Shown piece after piece: positions 9,426-17,069 of a DNA stretch of 64,000 nt. The notes below the pieces were generated by a model. The model was not told where the DNA came from. It saw only the letters and a list, made by a program, of their open reading frames with translations, and ran no database searches. This stretch comes from Prochlorococcus sp. AG-424-P18 (GTDB lineage: Bacteria > Cyanobacteriota > Cyanobacteriia > PCC-6307 > Cyanobiaceae), in NCBI GenBank assembly GCA_003213235.1, contig QCNJ01000004.1, forward strand, positions 1 through 64,000, in the 5' to 3' direction. A program made the position numbers and the translations under genes. Position 1 is the stretch's first letter. The number at the start of each line of letters is the position of its first letter.

Positions 9426-9804
9426 CCTTGTCCTCAACATTATTATTTTGATTTTTATTTTTTAATTCATCGAGAAGTTTCAAGACTGATAATCCTTTAT
9501 CAAGAACAACATCGTCTTTAAAAATTATCTCTGGAACTCTTCTCATCTCAATTCTTTTTCCTAAACTATGCCTTATAGAGCTTTTAGCAGTATTCAAGTT
9601 TTCCACAATCTCTTTCCTTACTTTCTCTTCAGCAGTTGAAGTTATGTAAATTTTACAGTGTTGCAAATCACCTGATAAATCAATCTTAGAAATATTGACA
9701 AAATGATCTCTAATAAGATCATTCTCCAAATCATTCTGCAAAATAAGGGTTATTTCTTTCTTCAAAAGAGAAGAAACTTTTGCAAGACGGTAATTATTTG
9801 GCAT
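9412..9804 (-). CDS. rbfA: Ribosome-binding factor A
   Basis: RbfA is a 30S maturation and cold-adaptation factor that binds the 16S rRNA helix 1 region. The protein has 130 residues, with RLAKVSSLLKKEIT at the N-terminus, a central VNISKIDLSGDLQHCKIYITS (KH-like fold) and RKELG-type helices ending in RRVPEIIFKDDVVLDKGL, all typical. It is in one transcription unit with ycf33 upstream (start and stop codons touching at 9804) and hemD downstream (overlap). Confidence 0.93.
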   Translation of the reverse strand: MPNNYRLAKVSSLLKKEITLILQNDLENDLIRDHFVNISKIDLSGDLQHCKIYITSTAEEKVRKEIVENLNTAKSSIRHSLGKRIEMRRVPEIIFKDDVVLDKGLSVLKLLDELKNKNQNNNVEDKDAKS

Positions 9805-10013
9805 TATGGTTGTAAATTTATTGGGCTTGTCATCGCTTGCAAGACAAAATAAACAGTTATGAAAGCACTTAAGATAGAAGATATCAAACCTACTATTGTG
9901 AGTGGATTTGATCTATTCTTGAATAAAGGTTCAAGCAAAGCAACAAGTCCCCCAACAATGATAGATATCAAATACTTTGGATATCTCGCAACATTAGAGA
10001 AAAATTCGCCCAT
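9804..10013 (-). CDS. ycf33: DUF751/Ycf33-family membrane protein
   Basis: This 69-residue protein has FFSNVARYPKYLISIIVGG at the start, two hydrophobic segments (about 12-30 and 40-62) and a short basic loop between them. The pattern matches the Ycf33/DUF751 family of cyanobacteria and red-lineage plastids, which has been discussed in connection with cyclic electron flow but is not firmly assigned. The ATG at 10013 is chosen; a GTG three codons upstream is possible. Its stop overlaps the rbfA start. Confidence 0.8.
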   Translation of the reverse strand: MGEFFSNVARYPKYLISIIVGGLVALLEPLFKNRSNPLTIVGLISSILSAFITVYFVLQAMTSPINLQP

Positions 10014-10067
10014 CAGCTCCACAAATAGATTACTTTTTTAGCTAAGTTTTAACAAACATTAAACAGC

Positions 10068-10793
10068 ATGATTACATTATATCAATTTAGGCATAGTGCT
10101 TTTTGTTTAAAAACAAGAATGGCTCTTCATGCAAAAAAACTACAATATCGAGTTGAAGAAGTAACACCTGGAATAGGCCAATTTGAAATCTTTAAATTGT
10201 CAGGTCAAAAACAAGTACCTGTAATAGTCGATAGTAATGATCAAGTTATTAATGACTCTTCAACTATTTGCGCATATTTAGATAAAAAAAATGAAAACAA
10301 TCCACTCTTTCCTGAGGATCCAATATTATTTGCACAATGCAAACTAATTGAAGACTGGGCAGATACTACAATGGCTACAACTTGTAGAAAAGCTTTAATA
10401 AAATCTGCAATAGAAAATCCACAGCTAAGAACTGCATTACTTCCAGATGAAATACCTTCTTCAGTTAAAAGTATTGTTGATAAATTACCTTTTAAAAATC
10501 TCAGTAAAATTTCTAATGTAGTTTTGTCTTCTAAAGATAATTTAGAACTCCAAAAATTACTGGAAGCTTTATCAAAATCCTTGATCAACAAAAAATATTT
10601 AGTTGGAGATAGTTTATCAATTGCAGATATTTCAATTGCTGCTCAATTATCCCTTCTTAAATTTCCAAAGTCTGCAGGACCAATTCTTTCAGGAGAGGGA
10701 AGCCAAGAATACATAAACAACCCTTATTTAGAAAATCTTTTCATTTGGAGGAACAACTTAGAAGAATATCTTTTTAGTGCTAACTCTCAATAA
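10068..10793 (+). CDS. Glutathione S-transferase family protein
   Basis: Thioredoxin-like N-terminal domain (residues 1-80): MITLYQFRHSAFCLKTRMAL, then the cis-proline segment KQVPVIVD and the glutathione-binding INDSSTICAYLD. It is followed by an all-helical C-terminal domain (about 90-235) with the N-capping motif LSIADISIAAQL. The FRHSAFCLK stretch keeps a serine/cysteine active-site candidate. The substrate is unknown. The last 14 nt overlap the convergent gene on the other strand. Confidence 0.85.
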   Translation: MITLYQFRHSAFCLKTRMALHAKKLQYRVEEVTPGIGQFEIFKLSGQKQVPVIVDSNDQVINDSSTICAYLDKKNENNPLFPEDPILFAQCKLIEDWADTTMATTCRKALIKSAIENPQLRTALLPDEIPSSVKSIVDKLPFKNLSKISNVVLSSKDNLELQKLLEALSKSLINKKYLVGDSLSIADISIAAQLSLLKFPKSAGPILSGEGSQEYINNPYLENLFIWRNNLEEYLFSANSQ

Positions 10794-11487
10794 ATTCAAA
10801 CTTCAAATTATATTTATTTGTTTTTATAGCACGAATAGAAGGATCACCAACTTTTGAACCATAAGAAGCAACATATTGCACTCCACAAATTGATGGTTTG
10901 ATTGAATTATCAACTTCCAATGTTTCTTCGGAACATTTTTGAAATTTACTAATGGTCTCTACCTGATTAATCCTTGAAGCACCTGGTTTATGTGCTGTTT
11001 GTATAACTAGCTCATCTGCGAAAAAAATATCATCATCTTGAATTTGATTTCTCCCTGTAATTCTTGAATCGATATAAAAATCATCTTTTAAATAAGTAAT
11101 TTGACTATTAATAGATTGAGGATCATTTACGACCTTGATTAAGGTTTCACCAAATATTGCTTTTCCAATGGATTCAGAATTTTTTGCACGATTACCAACA
11201 ATTAAATCTGAATCATTCTTAAAGAAATTTACTTTATAAATAACTGGCTCTTCTGAATCATTAACTATATCTTGAGAAGTAACAAGCCAATTCCCCTCGA
11301 ACCATTTTGGATAAATTAAATCCTTGGAAGTATCGGATAATTTAAAATTTGGCAAATATAATTCTGGCCATTGATTTACACGATTTTCCAAAAACTCTCG
11401 TACGTTAGAATCTACAAGAGCAAAAGAACTTTCTAAAAAAATTCCTTGAAAAATCAAGCAAAGAATTAATCCAAGAAGAATTTTCAT
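10780..11487 (-). CDS. Exported DUF6816-like cyanobacterial/plastid protein
   Basis: This 235-residue protein starts with a Sec signal peptide (MKILLGLILCLIFQGIFL, cleavage probably after SSFA, residue 23), so the mature part should be lumenal or periplasmic. The body is beta-rich with WFEGNWLVTSQ, EVxxxSxFQ-like strands and two cysteines (in QKCSEE and PSICGVQ) that could form a disulfide. I tentatively assign it to DUF6816, which also has thylakoid-targeted plant members. It is divergent from crr7 with only one base between start codons. Confidence 0.6.
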   Translation of the reverse strand: MKILLGLILCLIFQGIFLESSFALVDSNVREFLENRVNQWPELYLPNFKLSDTSKDLIYPKWFEGNWLVTSQDIVNDSEEPVIYKVNFFKNDSDLIVGNRAKNSESIGKAIFGETLIKVVNDPQSINSQITYLKDDFYIDSRITGRNQIQDDDIFFADELVIQTAHKPGASRINQVETISKFQKCSEETLEVDNSIKPSICGVQYVASYGSKVGDPSIRAIKTNKYNLKFEFIES

Positions 11488-11488
11488 T

Positions 11489-11746
11489 ATGTCAAATCCA
11501 CTAATAAGAGCATCAGATCATTATGTATTATTAGAGCCAGATTCAAAAGAAAAAATTGTATCAAAGCAAGAAGCAATTTTATGGTTAAAAAATTGGCTTA
11601 GTAAGACAGAAACACAAACAATATATCAAAATATAGAGGATCCTGATCAGGAATTTTTTGAAGAATTATTGGAAAGCACTTATGAATTAGAAATAAAATT
11701 AGGATACGTTATCAAATGGTTTGCAGTAAGGATTGAACCAGATTAA
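11489..11746 (+). CDS. crr7: CRR7-like NDH-1-associated protein
   Basis: This acidic 85-residue protein has a C-terminal motif, TYELEIKLGYVIKWFAVRIE, that matches the chlororespiratory reduction 7 (CRR7) family as I recall it. In plants CRR7 is needed for accumulation of the chloroplast NDH complex; cyanobacterial homologues are assumed to assist NDH-1. The ATG at 11489 is one base away from the ATG of the divergent exported-protein gene, and its last 4 nt overlap aroK. Confidence 0.72.
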   Translation: MSNPLIRASDHYVLLEPDSKEKIVSKQEAILWLKNWLSKTETQTIYQNIEDPDQEFFEELLESTYELEIKLGYVIKWFAVRIEPD

Positions 11747-12300
11747 CTAATTAATTCTTTATGAATTACATTAATTATTTTCATAGCAACTTCTTCAATA
11801 TTTTCTTGTCTTACTTTAACTCTTAAATCTGCTTGAGAATACAAATTTTCTCTAGATTGAAAAATGCTCATATATTGATCATTTAGATTCTTTCCCTGAA
11901 GAAGTGGCCTATTTTTAATTTCATTTTTCAATCTTTCAATTGCTATATCTTTGTCGAGATCTATCCAAACAATTATTCCCTGTCTTAAGATTCCCCAGTT
12001 TTCGGATTTAGTAACTATTCCTCCCCCAGTTGAAATTACTAATGAAGGAATTTTGATAGTTTCTTTAAGGCAATTTGCTTCTAATTCACGGAAATTATCT
12101 TCTCCTTCATCATTAAAAATTTGATTGATAGATTTTTTTGTAAACTTCTCTATTAAAGAATCTAAATCAATGTATTTATACTTCAATAATTCAGCCAGCT
12201 TCAAACCAGTTTGTGACTTGCCAGAACCCATCATTCCTATTAAAAATATGCTTCTGCCCTTGATCGTATGAACTGTTTTTTCGATAATAGATTGTTCCAT
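11743..12300 (-). CDS. aroK: Shikimate kinase
   Basis: AroK phosphorylates shikimate at the 3-hydroxyl in the aromatic amino acid pathway. The 185-residue protein has Walker A GMMGSGKSQTG (about 22-32), the shikimate-binding DLDSLIE, an FRELEANCL helix with the conserved arginine, STGGGIV, and the lid arginine region KNRPLLQG. The length is normal. It ends within the last codons of crr7. Confidence 0.93.
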   Translation of the reverse strand: MEQSIIEKTVHTIKGRSIFLIGMMGSGKSQTGLKLAELLKYKYIDLDSLIEKFTKKSINQIFNDEGEDNFRELEANCLKETIKIPSLVISTGGGIVTKSENWGILRQGIIVWIDLDKDIAIERLKNEIKNRPLLQGKNLNDQYMSIFQSRENLYSQADLRVKVRQENIEEVAMKIINVIHKELIS

Positions 12301-12350
12301 AAAGACAAAAGCGCATTTAAAACCTTAAGATAGTATTATCGCAGAAAGTT

Positions 12351-13277
12351 ATGACTTCTACACAATCCAAACCATTACATGGAAAAGGACGTGAATGCGT
12401 CATAACTCGACGTGCCTGCTTTAGTTCTAGTCACCGTTATTGGCTTCCTGAAAAAAGCCCAGAAGAAAATTTAGCTCTTTTTGGAAAGTGCAGTATTGCA
12501 CCGGGACATGGCCATAATTATGAACTTATTGTTTCAATGAGTGGAGAACTAGACTCTGATGGAATGGTACTTAATCTTTCTGATGTAAAACATTCTATTA
12601 AAGATAAGGTTACTGGACAATTAGATTTTCGTTTTTTAAATGATGTATGGCCTGAATTTAATGTTGATAATCAAGAGGGTATACTTCCCACAACTGAAGC
12701 ATTAGTGAAAGTCATTTGGAATCGTCTTAAGGATGATTTACCTCTTACAAGTCTAAGACTTTATGAAAACCCAAATTTATGGGCAGATTATTTTGGAAAA
12801 AACATGGAAGCATTTTTAACAGTACAAACTCATTTTGCAGCAGCTCATAGACTTGCAAAAGAAGAGATATCCTTTGATGAAAATAAAAAAATCTATGGGA
12901 AATGTGCCAGAGTTAATGGACATGGTCATAACTATCTTGTCGATATAACTGTTAAAGGAGACATTGATAAAAGAACAGGAATGGTTTGCGACTTATCTGC
13001 CCTCCAAGAGATAATTAACGATTTGGTTGTTGAACAACTTGATCATACTTTTCTTAATAAAGACATCGAATTTTTCCATAATTGTGTTCCAACTGCTGAA
13101 AATATAGCTTTATATATTTCTGATATTCTTAAAAAACCAATACATCAACTTGGTGCAACATTACACAAAATAAGACTCCAAGAGAGCCCAAACAATGCTG
13201 CAGAAATTTATGTTGATCAAAAGTTAACCAATTCATTGAAGTTGAAATTTGAAAATAGTTTAGTAACGCAAACTTGA
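12351..13277 (+). CDS. Tandem 6-pyruvoyltetrahydropterin synthase-like protein
   Basis: This 308-residue protein contains two complete PTPS/QueD-fold domains (about 14-145 and 154-290); typical family members have one. Domain 2 keeps all the key residues: zinc His166, His191 and His193, nucleophile Cys185 in GKC with five residues before HGH, the Asp231-His232 pair in QLDH, and Glu278. Domain 1 keeps His28, Cys47, His53, His55 and Glu139 but has Phe93 where the catalytic His is expected (QLDF). The Cys-x5-HGH spacing is that of true PTPS rather than the Cys-x3-HGH of QueD, suggesting dihydroneopterin triphosphate conversion. It is coupled to the downstream reductase by a TTGA overlap. Confidence 0.85.
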   Translation: MTSTQSKPLHGKGRECVITRRACFSSSHRYWLPEKSPEENLALFGKCSIAPGHGHNYELIVSMSGELDSDGMVLNLSDVKHSIKDKVTGQLDFRFLNDVWPEFNVDNQEGILPTTEALVKVIWNRLKDDLPLTSLRLYENPNLWADYFGKNMEAFLTVQTHFAAAHRLAKEEISFDENKKIYGKCARVNGHGHNYLVDITVKGDIDKRTGMVCDLSALQEIINDLVVEQLDHTFLNKDIEFFHNCVPTAENIALYISDILKKPIHQLGATLHKIRLQESPNNAAEIYVDQKLTNSLKLKFENSLVTQT

Positions 13278-13924
13278 GTATCCCAAGCGTAATAATTGTT
13301 ATAGCATCAAGTCTTGATGGGAGAATTGCATTCCCTAGAGGTGGAGAATCGCATCTTGGAAGCGATGAAGATAAAAAAATATTAAACCAAAACTTATCAA
13401 TGGTTGACGCTACCATTTTTGGTTTAGGTACTTTAATAGCTCATCAATCAACTTACCTAGTTAAAAATCTCAATGATAATGACGTAGTAAATATATCAAA
13501 AAATCAACCAATTTCTATAGTTGCTTCAAATAGCAAAAAATTTAATAGTAATTGGAAATACTTTCGTCAACCAATTAGAAGATGGCTAATAAGCTCAAGT
13601 AAAGTTGATAATTGGTCGAATAATGAATTTGAGAAAGAACTATTTTTCGAAGATTCATGGGGAAAAACTTTAATTTCACTCAAAAAACAAGGGATAAACA
13701 CTTTAGCTCTTCTAGGAGGGGCAAAACTTATTAATTCATTTATAAAAGAGGATCTAATAACAGATATAAAAATTACAATAATTCCACGAATTATTGGAGG
13801 TAGATATACATGGATACCTCCAGAAAAAACAAATGCGATTTTAAATCTCGAAAGACTATGGGAAATAAAATCAATTAAAAATTTAATGAATAATGAAATC
13901 TATATTCATTACAAAAAAATTTAA
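13274..13924 (+). CDS. RibD C-terminal-domain reductase
   Basis: This 216-residue protein consists of a single DHFR-like RibD_C domain: IIVIASSLDGRIA at the N-terminus, GSDEDKKILN, VDATIFGLGTLIAHQSTY, and the NADPH-binding LALLGGAKLINSF near 150-162, followed by ITIIPRIIGG. It lacks the deaminase domain of bifunctional RibD, so it reduces a pyrimidine or pterin substrate. The TTG start overlaps the stop of the PTPS-like gene (TTGA), implying coupled translation and suggesting a pteridine-pathway reductase, though a riboflavin role is also possible. Confidence 0.8.
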   Translation: MSIPSVIIVIASSLDGRIAFPRGGESHLGSDEDKKILNQNLSMVDATIFGLGTLIAHQSTYLVKNLNDNDVVNISKNQPISIVASNSKKFNSNWKYFRQPIRRWLISSSKVDNWSNNEFEKELFFEDSWGKTLISLKKQGINTLALLGGAKLINSFIKEDLITDIKITIIPRIIGGRYTWIPPEKTNAILNLERLWEIKSIKNLMNNEIYIHYKKI

Positions 13925-13941
13925 AATAGATTCAATAATAA

Positions 13942-15096
13942 ATGAACCAACCAATACATAAAGTTGAAGTCAAATTATCAATTAAGGAAATCTCCAAGGA
14001 GATATGGAATGAATTAGCAAATGAAATTAATAATCCATTTTATGAATGGACTTGGATTAAAAACCTTGAGATATCAAAAAGTGTTTCAAGAGAAACTGGT
14101 TGGCAGCCACTATATTTTGTTGCTTTTAAAAATGAAGAGATATTAGGAATTGCCCCACTTTTTTTAAAAAATCATAGCTATGGAGAATTCATTTTTGACC
14201 AATCATTTGCAAGATTGGCTGAAGAGCTAAATTTAAATTATTACCCTAAATTAATTGGAATGAGTCCTTATAGTCCTGTAAATGGATATCAATTTCTTTA
14301 TAAAAAAAATAAAGACAAGAAAGAAATTACAAATTTACTTATAAACCACATCGAAAGCTTTGCGATTACAAATAAAATTCTAAGTTGTAATTTTTTATAT
14401 ATTAATGAAAGCTGGGGTAACCATCTTAAATCTTTGGGATACCATGAATGGATAAATTCCAGCAGTGAATGGAGGAGTAATGGAGAAAAAACATTTAATG
14501 ATTTTCTTTCTAGATTTAACTCTAATCAGAGAAAAAATATAAAAAAAGAGAGGAAATCAATTACTAAACAAGATATTAAAGTAGAAATTTTTAATGAAGA
14601 TGATATCAACCAAGAAATCCTCAACAAAATGCATAATTTTTATGAACAGCATTGTTCGAGGTGGGGAGTTTGGGGAAGTAAATATCTAACATCTACATTT
14701 TTCAAAACACTGGTTGATAATAAAAAAAATCTTTTACTTTTTAGTGCATCAAAACATGATTCAAATGAAATTTTTGCTATGTCGATGTGCGTTAAAAATC
14801 AAAACAACTTATGGGGTAGATATTGGGGTAGTCAAGAAGAAATATCTAATTTACATTTTGAATTATGCTACTACCAGCCAATTGAATGGGCAATAAAAAA
14901 TAGTATCCATTTGTTTGATCCTGGAGCGGGTGGTAAACATAAAAGACGGAGAGGTTTTTTTGCAAAAAGCACCATTAGCTTGCATAAGTGGTTTGACAAA
15001 AATATGGAAAATATAATAAGTCCTTGGCTAAATGAAGTGAATAAACAAACCGAGATGGGAATTGATTTTGAAAATAAATCTATACCCTTTAAATAA
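13942..15096 (+). CDS. GNAT-superfamily protein (COG3146, FemAB-like)
   Basis: This 384-residue protein is of the COG3146/DUF482 family. Diagnostic stretches are NPFYEWTWIKNLE near the N-terminus, the LSRFNSNQRKNIKKERK segment in the middle, YEQHCSRWG, and the C-terminal FDPGAGGKHKRRRGF motif. These proteins have the acetyltransferase fold of FemAB aminoacyl transferases, but no substrate is established. It follows the pterin genes after 17 nt and may be in the same transcript. It is rich in Lys and Asn, as expected at this base composition. Confidence 0.8.
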   Translation: MNQPIHKVEVKLSIKEISKEIWNELANEINNPFYEWTWIKNLEISKSVSRETGWQPLYFVAFKNEEILGIAPLFLKNHSYGEFIFDQSFARLAEELNLNYYPKLIGMSPYSPVNGYQFLYKKNKDKKEITNLLINHIESFAITNKILSCNFLYINESWGNHLKSLGYHEWINSSSEWRSNGEKTFNDFLSRFNSNQRKNIKKERKSITKQDIKVEIFNEDDINQEILNKMHNFYEQHCSRWGVWGSKYLTSTFFKTLVDNKKNLLLFSASKHDSNEIFAMSMCVKNQNNLWGRYWGSQEEISNLHFELCYYQPIEWAIKNSIHLFDPGAGGKHKRRRGFFAKSTISLHKWFDKNMENIISPWLNEVNKQTEMGIDFENKSIPFK

Positions 15097-15158
15097 AAAA
15101 ATTATTCAGCTTTACCAAATATTATATTAGTAATATAGTGTGAAATTAAATTCCCAAA

Positions 15159-15545
15159 ATGGATTCAAGTCAAAGTTTAGATGAAAAAATAAAGATTGAT
15201 AATAGTCTATCCAACCGATATATAGACTTAGATCCAAACGGTTATTTCATTATAAAAGTAGATTTAGAAGAAAAAAAAATAATTTTAGAACATTTTCTAA
15301 ATAATATTAATGATGACGGATATGCGCTTGACCCAGAAACAAATGAACCAATTAAATGCGACTCTCAAAATAAAAGAGTTTGTAATGAAGTTTTTGAAGG
15401 AATTAGTGCGAAACAACTTGGAATATTAATAACTGAAGAAAGAAATGACTTAATAACAAGATTCGATCATGCTTTATATTTAGGCCGGGAACTACAAAAA
15501 GCAGAAGAATGTTTATACAAAAAATTACCATATATCCAAGATTAA
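15159..15545 (+). CDS. DUF4346-like cyanobacterial protein
   Basis: This acidic 128-residue protein contains YIDLDPNGYFIIKVDLEEK, YALDPETNEPIKC and EGISAKQLGILI, a pattern I associate with DUF4346, a cyanobacterial domain of unknown function. It has no signal peptide or membrane segment. Cysteines occur in IKC, RVC and EEC, with no metal-binding spacing. It is followed after 64 nt by petL. Confidence 0.6.
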   Translation: MDSSQSLDEKIKIDNSLSNRYIDLDPNGYFIIKVDLEEKKIILEHFLNNINDDGYALDPETNEPIKCDSQNKRVCNEVFEGISAKQLGILITEERNDLITRFDHALYLGRELQKAEECLYKKLPYIQD

Positions 15546-15609
15546 GAAATTAAACGAAAAAATCCAATTTTTTCATCTGATGTTAAATTAAATAAAAATA
15601 AAAAAATTA

Positions 15610-15702
15610 ATGAACATCATTTTCTATTTTGCATTTATTGGTTTTGGTTTTGGAGCTGCTTTCGCATTAGATAAGCTATTAAGAGCAGTTAAATTAATTT
15701 AA
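15610..15702 (+). CDS. petL: Cytochrome b6f complex subunit PetL
   Basis: This 30-residue peptide starts MNIIFYFAFIGFGFGAAFAL and ends RAVKLI. It is a single transmembrane helix with the C-terminal R-A-V/I-K-L-I signature shared by cyanobacterial PetL, a small subunit that stabilises the b6f dimer in thylakoids. It was found by reading the spacer after the DUF4346 gene. The short length and exact end motif make this likely; another one-helix thylakoid subunit is the alternative. Confidence 0.75.
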   Translation: MNIIFYFAFIGFGFGAAFALDKLLRAVKLI

Positions 15703-15706
15703 AAAA

Positions 15707-15751
15707 CTACAAAATTTTAATAGTCTCTCCATATAAATCATATTTATCAGT
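15707..15751 (-). pseudogene. Possible stranded copy of the rimO C-terminal tail
   Basis: On the minus strand the last codons before a TAG read T-D-K-Y-D-L-Y-G-E-T-I-K-I-L. The functional rimO at 17070-18425 ends [11 protein letters not shown]. Eight of the eleven aligned residues agree, six of them in a row, and 23 of 30 bases match over the core. No further rimO similarity was seen upstream of this piece. It may be the original 3' end of rimO left behind when DNA entered between petL and rimO, or a coincidence over a short motif. Confidence 0.3.
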
Positions 15752-15904
15752 ATCACAATATAAATGTAGAAGGTGCAATGCTTTTTAAGATTTAAATTAT
15801 AAATTTACTAAACGGATTTAGAGCAAAACAATAATTATTAGTTTTTTTATTTCGCGGTATGTATTAATAAATCAAAAGTTTTTAGTTAGCTAGTAGTGGG
15901 AGTA

Positions 15905-15918
15905 GTAAGCGTTTCATT
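15905..15918 (+). repeat. 14-bp direct repeat, left copy
   Basis: The sequence GTAAGCGTTTCATT occurs here and again at 16892-16905 in the same orientation. The two copies bracket the two exported-protein genes. The left copy overlaps the stop codon of the 197-residue protein gene. Confidence 0.6.
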
Positions 15919-16510
15919 AATTACATCTAGGCTTGTTTTTCCAAACAGCAGAATTGCAATTAATATTTCCTATCTTTCCCTTCTTCTCATTGGTAGTTTT
16001 TTTCATGAAATCAATTATCGGGGGATTGTCATAAGGATTCAAACCTTTATCTCTTCCCCATGTATCTTGAGGTCCTTGGCTATTAGGTAAACGATAGTTG
16101 GGTATTGGTTGAGCTATCTGCCTTTTCCATCTAAAAAAAGCCTTCATGAAATCTTGTTGAGCATTTCTATTTATGAAAATAAATAAAGCTTGTCTGAGTT
16201 GTCCAGATTTACTTTCATACGTTATGTAGTTGTAGTAATCTCGATGACTTATTCCACTGCCTTCAGCATCGTATCTGTAAGATTTAAATTGTGAAAGTTC
16301 AATACCTCCGTAACCCTCTACCCACATTGCGGTCCCTTGAAAACGAACTCTACATCTATTCTTCAAGGATCTACATGCAGCATCGTGATAACTTTTTGGT
16401 CCATCATCAAACATTTCAATAGGAAAATCAGCATCTCCAAAATCGGCAAAAATTGGATTTATTGAACAAAAAATACCTATTAAAAAAAATTTGAAGAATT
16501 TTAATCTCAT
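15917..16510 (-). CDS. Exported protein of unknown function (197 aa)
   Basis: An N-terminal signal peptide (MRLKFFKFFLIGIFCSINPIFA, cleavage probably after residue 22) precedes a mature part of about 175 residues. It contains four cysteines: the CRSLKNRC pair near residues 46-53 and two at the C-terminus in NCNSAVWKNKPRC, which could form disulfides outside the cytoplasm. The middle is rich in Tyr, Gly and aromatic residues (EGYGGIELSQFKSYRYDAEG) and then in basic residues. I do not recognise the family. It lies 3 nt downstream of another small exported-protein gene, and the pair sits between 14-bp direct repeats. Confidence 0.7.
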   Translation of the reverse strand: MRLKFFKFFLIGIFCSINPIFADFGDADFPIEMFDDGPKSYHDAACRSLKNRCRVRFQGTAMWVEGYGGIELSQFKSYRYDAEGSGISHRDYYNYITYESKSGQLRQALFIFINRNAQQDFMKAFFRWKRQIAQPIPNYRLPNSQGPQDTWGRDKGLNPYDNPPIIDFMKKTTNEKKGKIGNINCNSAVWKNKPRCN

Positions 16511-16513
16511 TAT

Positions 16514-16747
16514 TTATTTACCATAAAAACATTCAAATCCTCTTCTTTCATTTGATCTATAGAGTCTTTCACTACTAACATATAATGCTCCAGCCTCTTC
16601 ACATTGCTGCATATTTTCCATTGGAATAGTAGTCATTGATGGTGTATATAAGGCTCCATCTCTAACTAAGAGATAAACATTTCCCGCATGACTAGCTGTA
16701 GGTAAAGCAAGAGCAGCTAATAATGGTATTAAAAATCTTTTTCTCAT
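16514..16747 (-). CDS. Small exported protein (77 aa)
   Basis: A clear signal peptide, MRKRFLIPLLAALALPTASHA, has an Ala-x-Ala-type cleavage site at residue 21. The mature part of about 55 residues has VYLLVRDG, then a MENMQQCEEAGALYVSSERL segment and a second cysteine in GFECFYGK, so one disulfide is possible. From memory, short secreted proteins with a central M-x-x-CEE motif are a recurring multi-copy group in picocyanobacteria; the function is unknown. The ATG follows directly on a T-tailed hairpin and has no Shine-Dalgarno site. Confidence 0.72.
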   Translation of the reverse strand: MRKRFLIPLLAALALPTASHAGNVYLLVRDGALYTPSMTTIPMENMQQCEEAGALYVSSERLYRSNERRGFECFYGK

Positions 16748-16771
16748 AAAAAAAGGAGCTAATTGCCCCTT
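16748..16771 (-). terminator. Terminator-like hairpin abutting the start codon
   Basis: On the minus strand AAGGGGC, a 5-nt loop and GCTCCTT form a 7-bp stem (one G-T pair), followed by seven Ts that run straight into the ATG at 16747. It could end a transcript coming from the spacer upstream (rimO read-through or a small RNA) or act as an attenuator for the exported-protein genes. Confidence 0.5.
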
Positions 16772-17069
16772 ATTGTAGATCGACTGTCAATATTTAATTT
16801 TTATAAGCAAAAGTATTTTGGAGTATCTTGAAAAACTGCAATCTTTAGGCTGGGAAGAATTATATTTGATTAGATTTAATTATTAAAAGACGTAAGCGTT
16901 TCATTTAAAACTCTCCAGTTAATTGAAAACTATTAGGATCAAAAATAGTGACATCCGCACGGATGTATATTATCGATCCTATAAAGTTATCTAATCTGCT
17001 TACGGATCGCTGTTGTTGATTGTAAATAAGCCAGTTATAGCTTTATTTCTAAAATGTATCCAGGCTAAA
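16772..17069. other. Spacer without a clear gene; nested stem-loop
   Basis: This 298-nt spacer lies between rimO and the exported-protein genes. The strongest structure is nested. An outer 7-bp stem pairs TAGGATC (16934-16940) with GATCCTA (16975-16981). An inner 7-bp stem pairs ACATCCG (16951-16957) with CGGATGT (16960-16966). On the minus strand TACAAT at 17024-17019 could be a -10 element. With the T-tailed hairpin at 16748-16771 this outlines a possible RNA of roughly 260 nt. The right copy of the 14-bp direct repeat lies at 16892-16905. No convincing protein gene was seen. Confidence 0.4.
16892..16905 (+). repeat. 14-bp direct repeat, right copy
   Basis: Exact second copy of GTAAGCGTTTCATT, 987 bp from the copy at 15905-15918. 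It lies about 145 nt upstream of the first exported-protein gene and about 165 nt past the rimO stop. Confidence 0.6.

Noticed and set aside
10241..10591. A 116-codon minus-strand frame inside the glutathione transferase gene
   Set aside because: No family resemblance; the plus-strand gene is well supported.
16818..16886. A 22-codon plus-strand frame from a TTG with protein-like composition (LEYLEKLQSLGWEEL)
   Set aside because: It is very short, has no ribosome-binding site or ATG, and lies in the structured spacer. It may be a gene remnant but cannot be supported.
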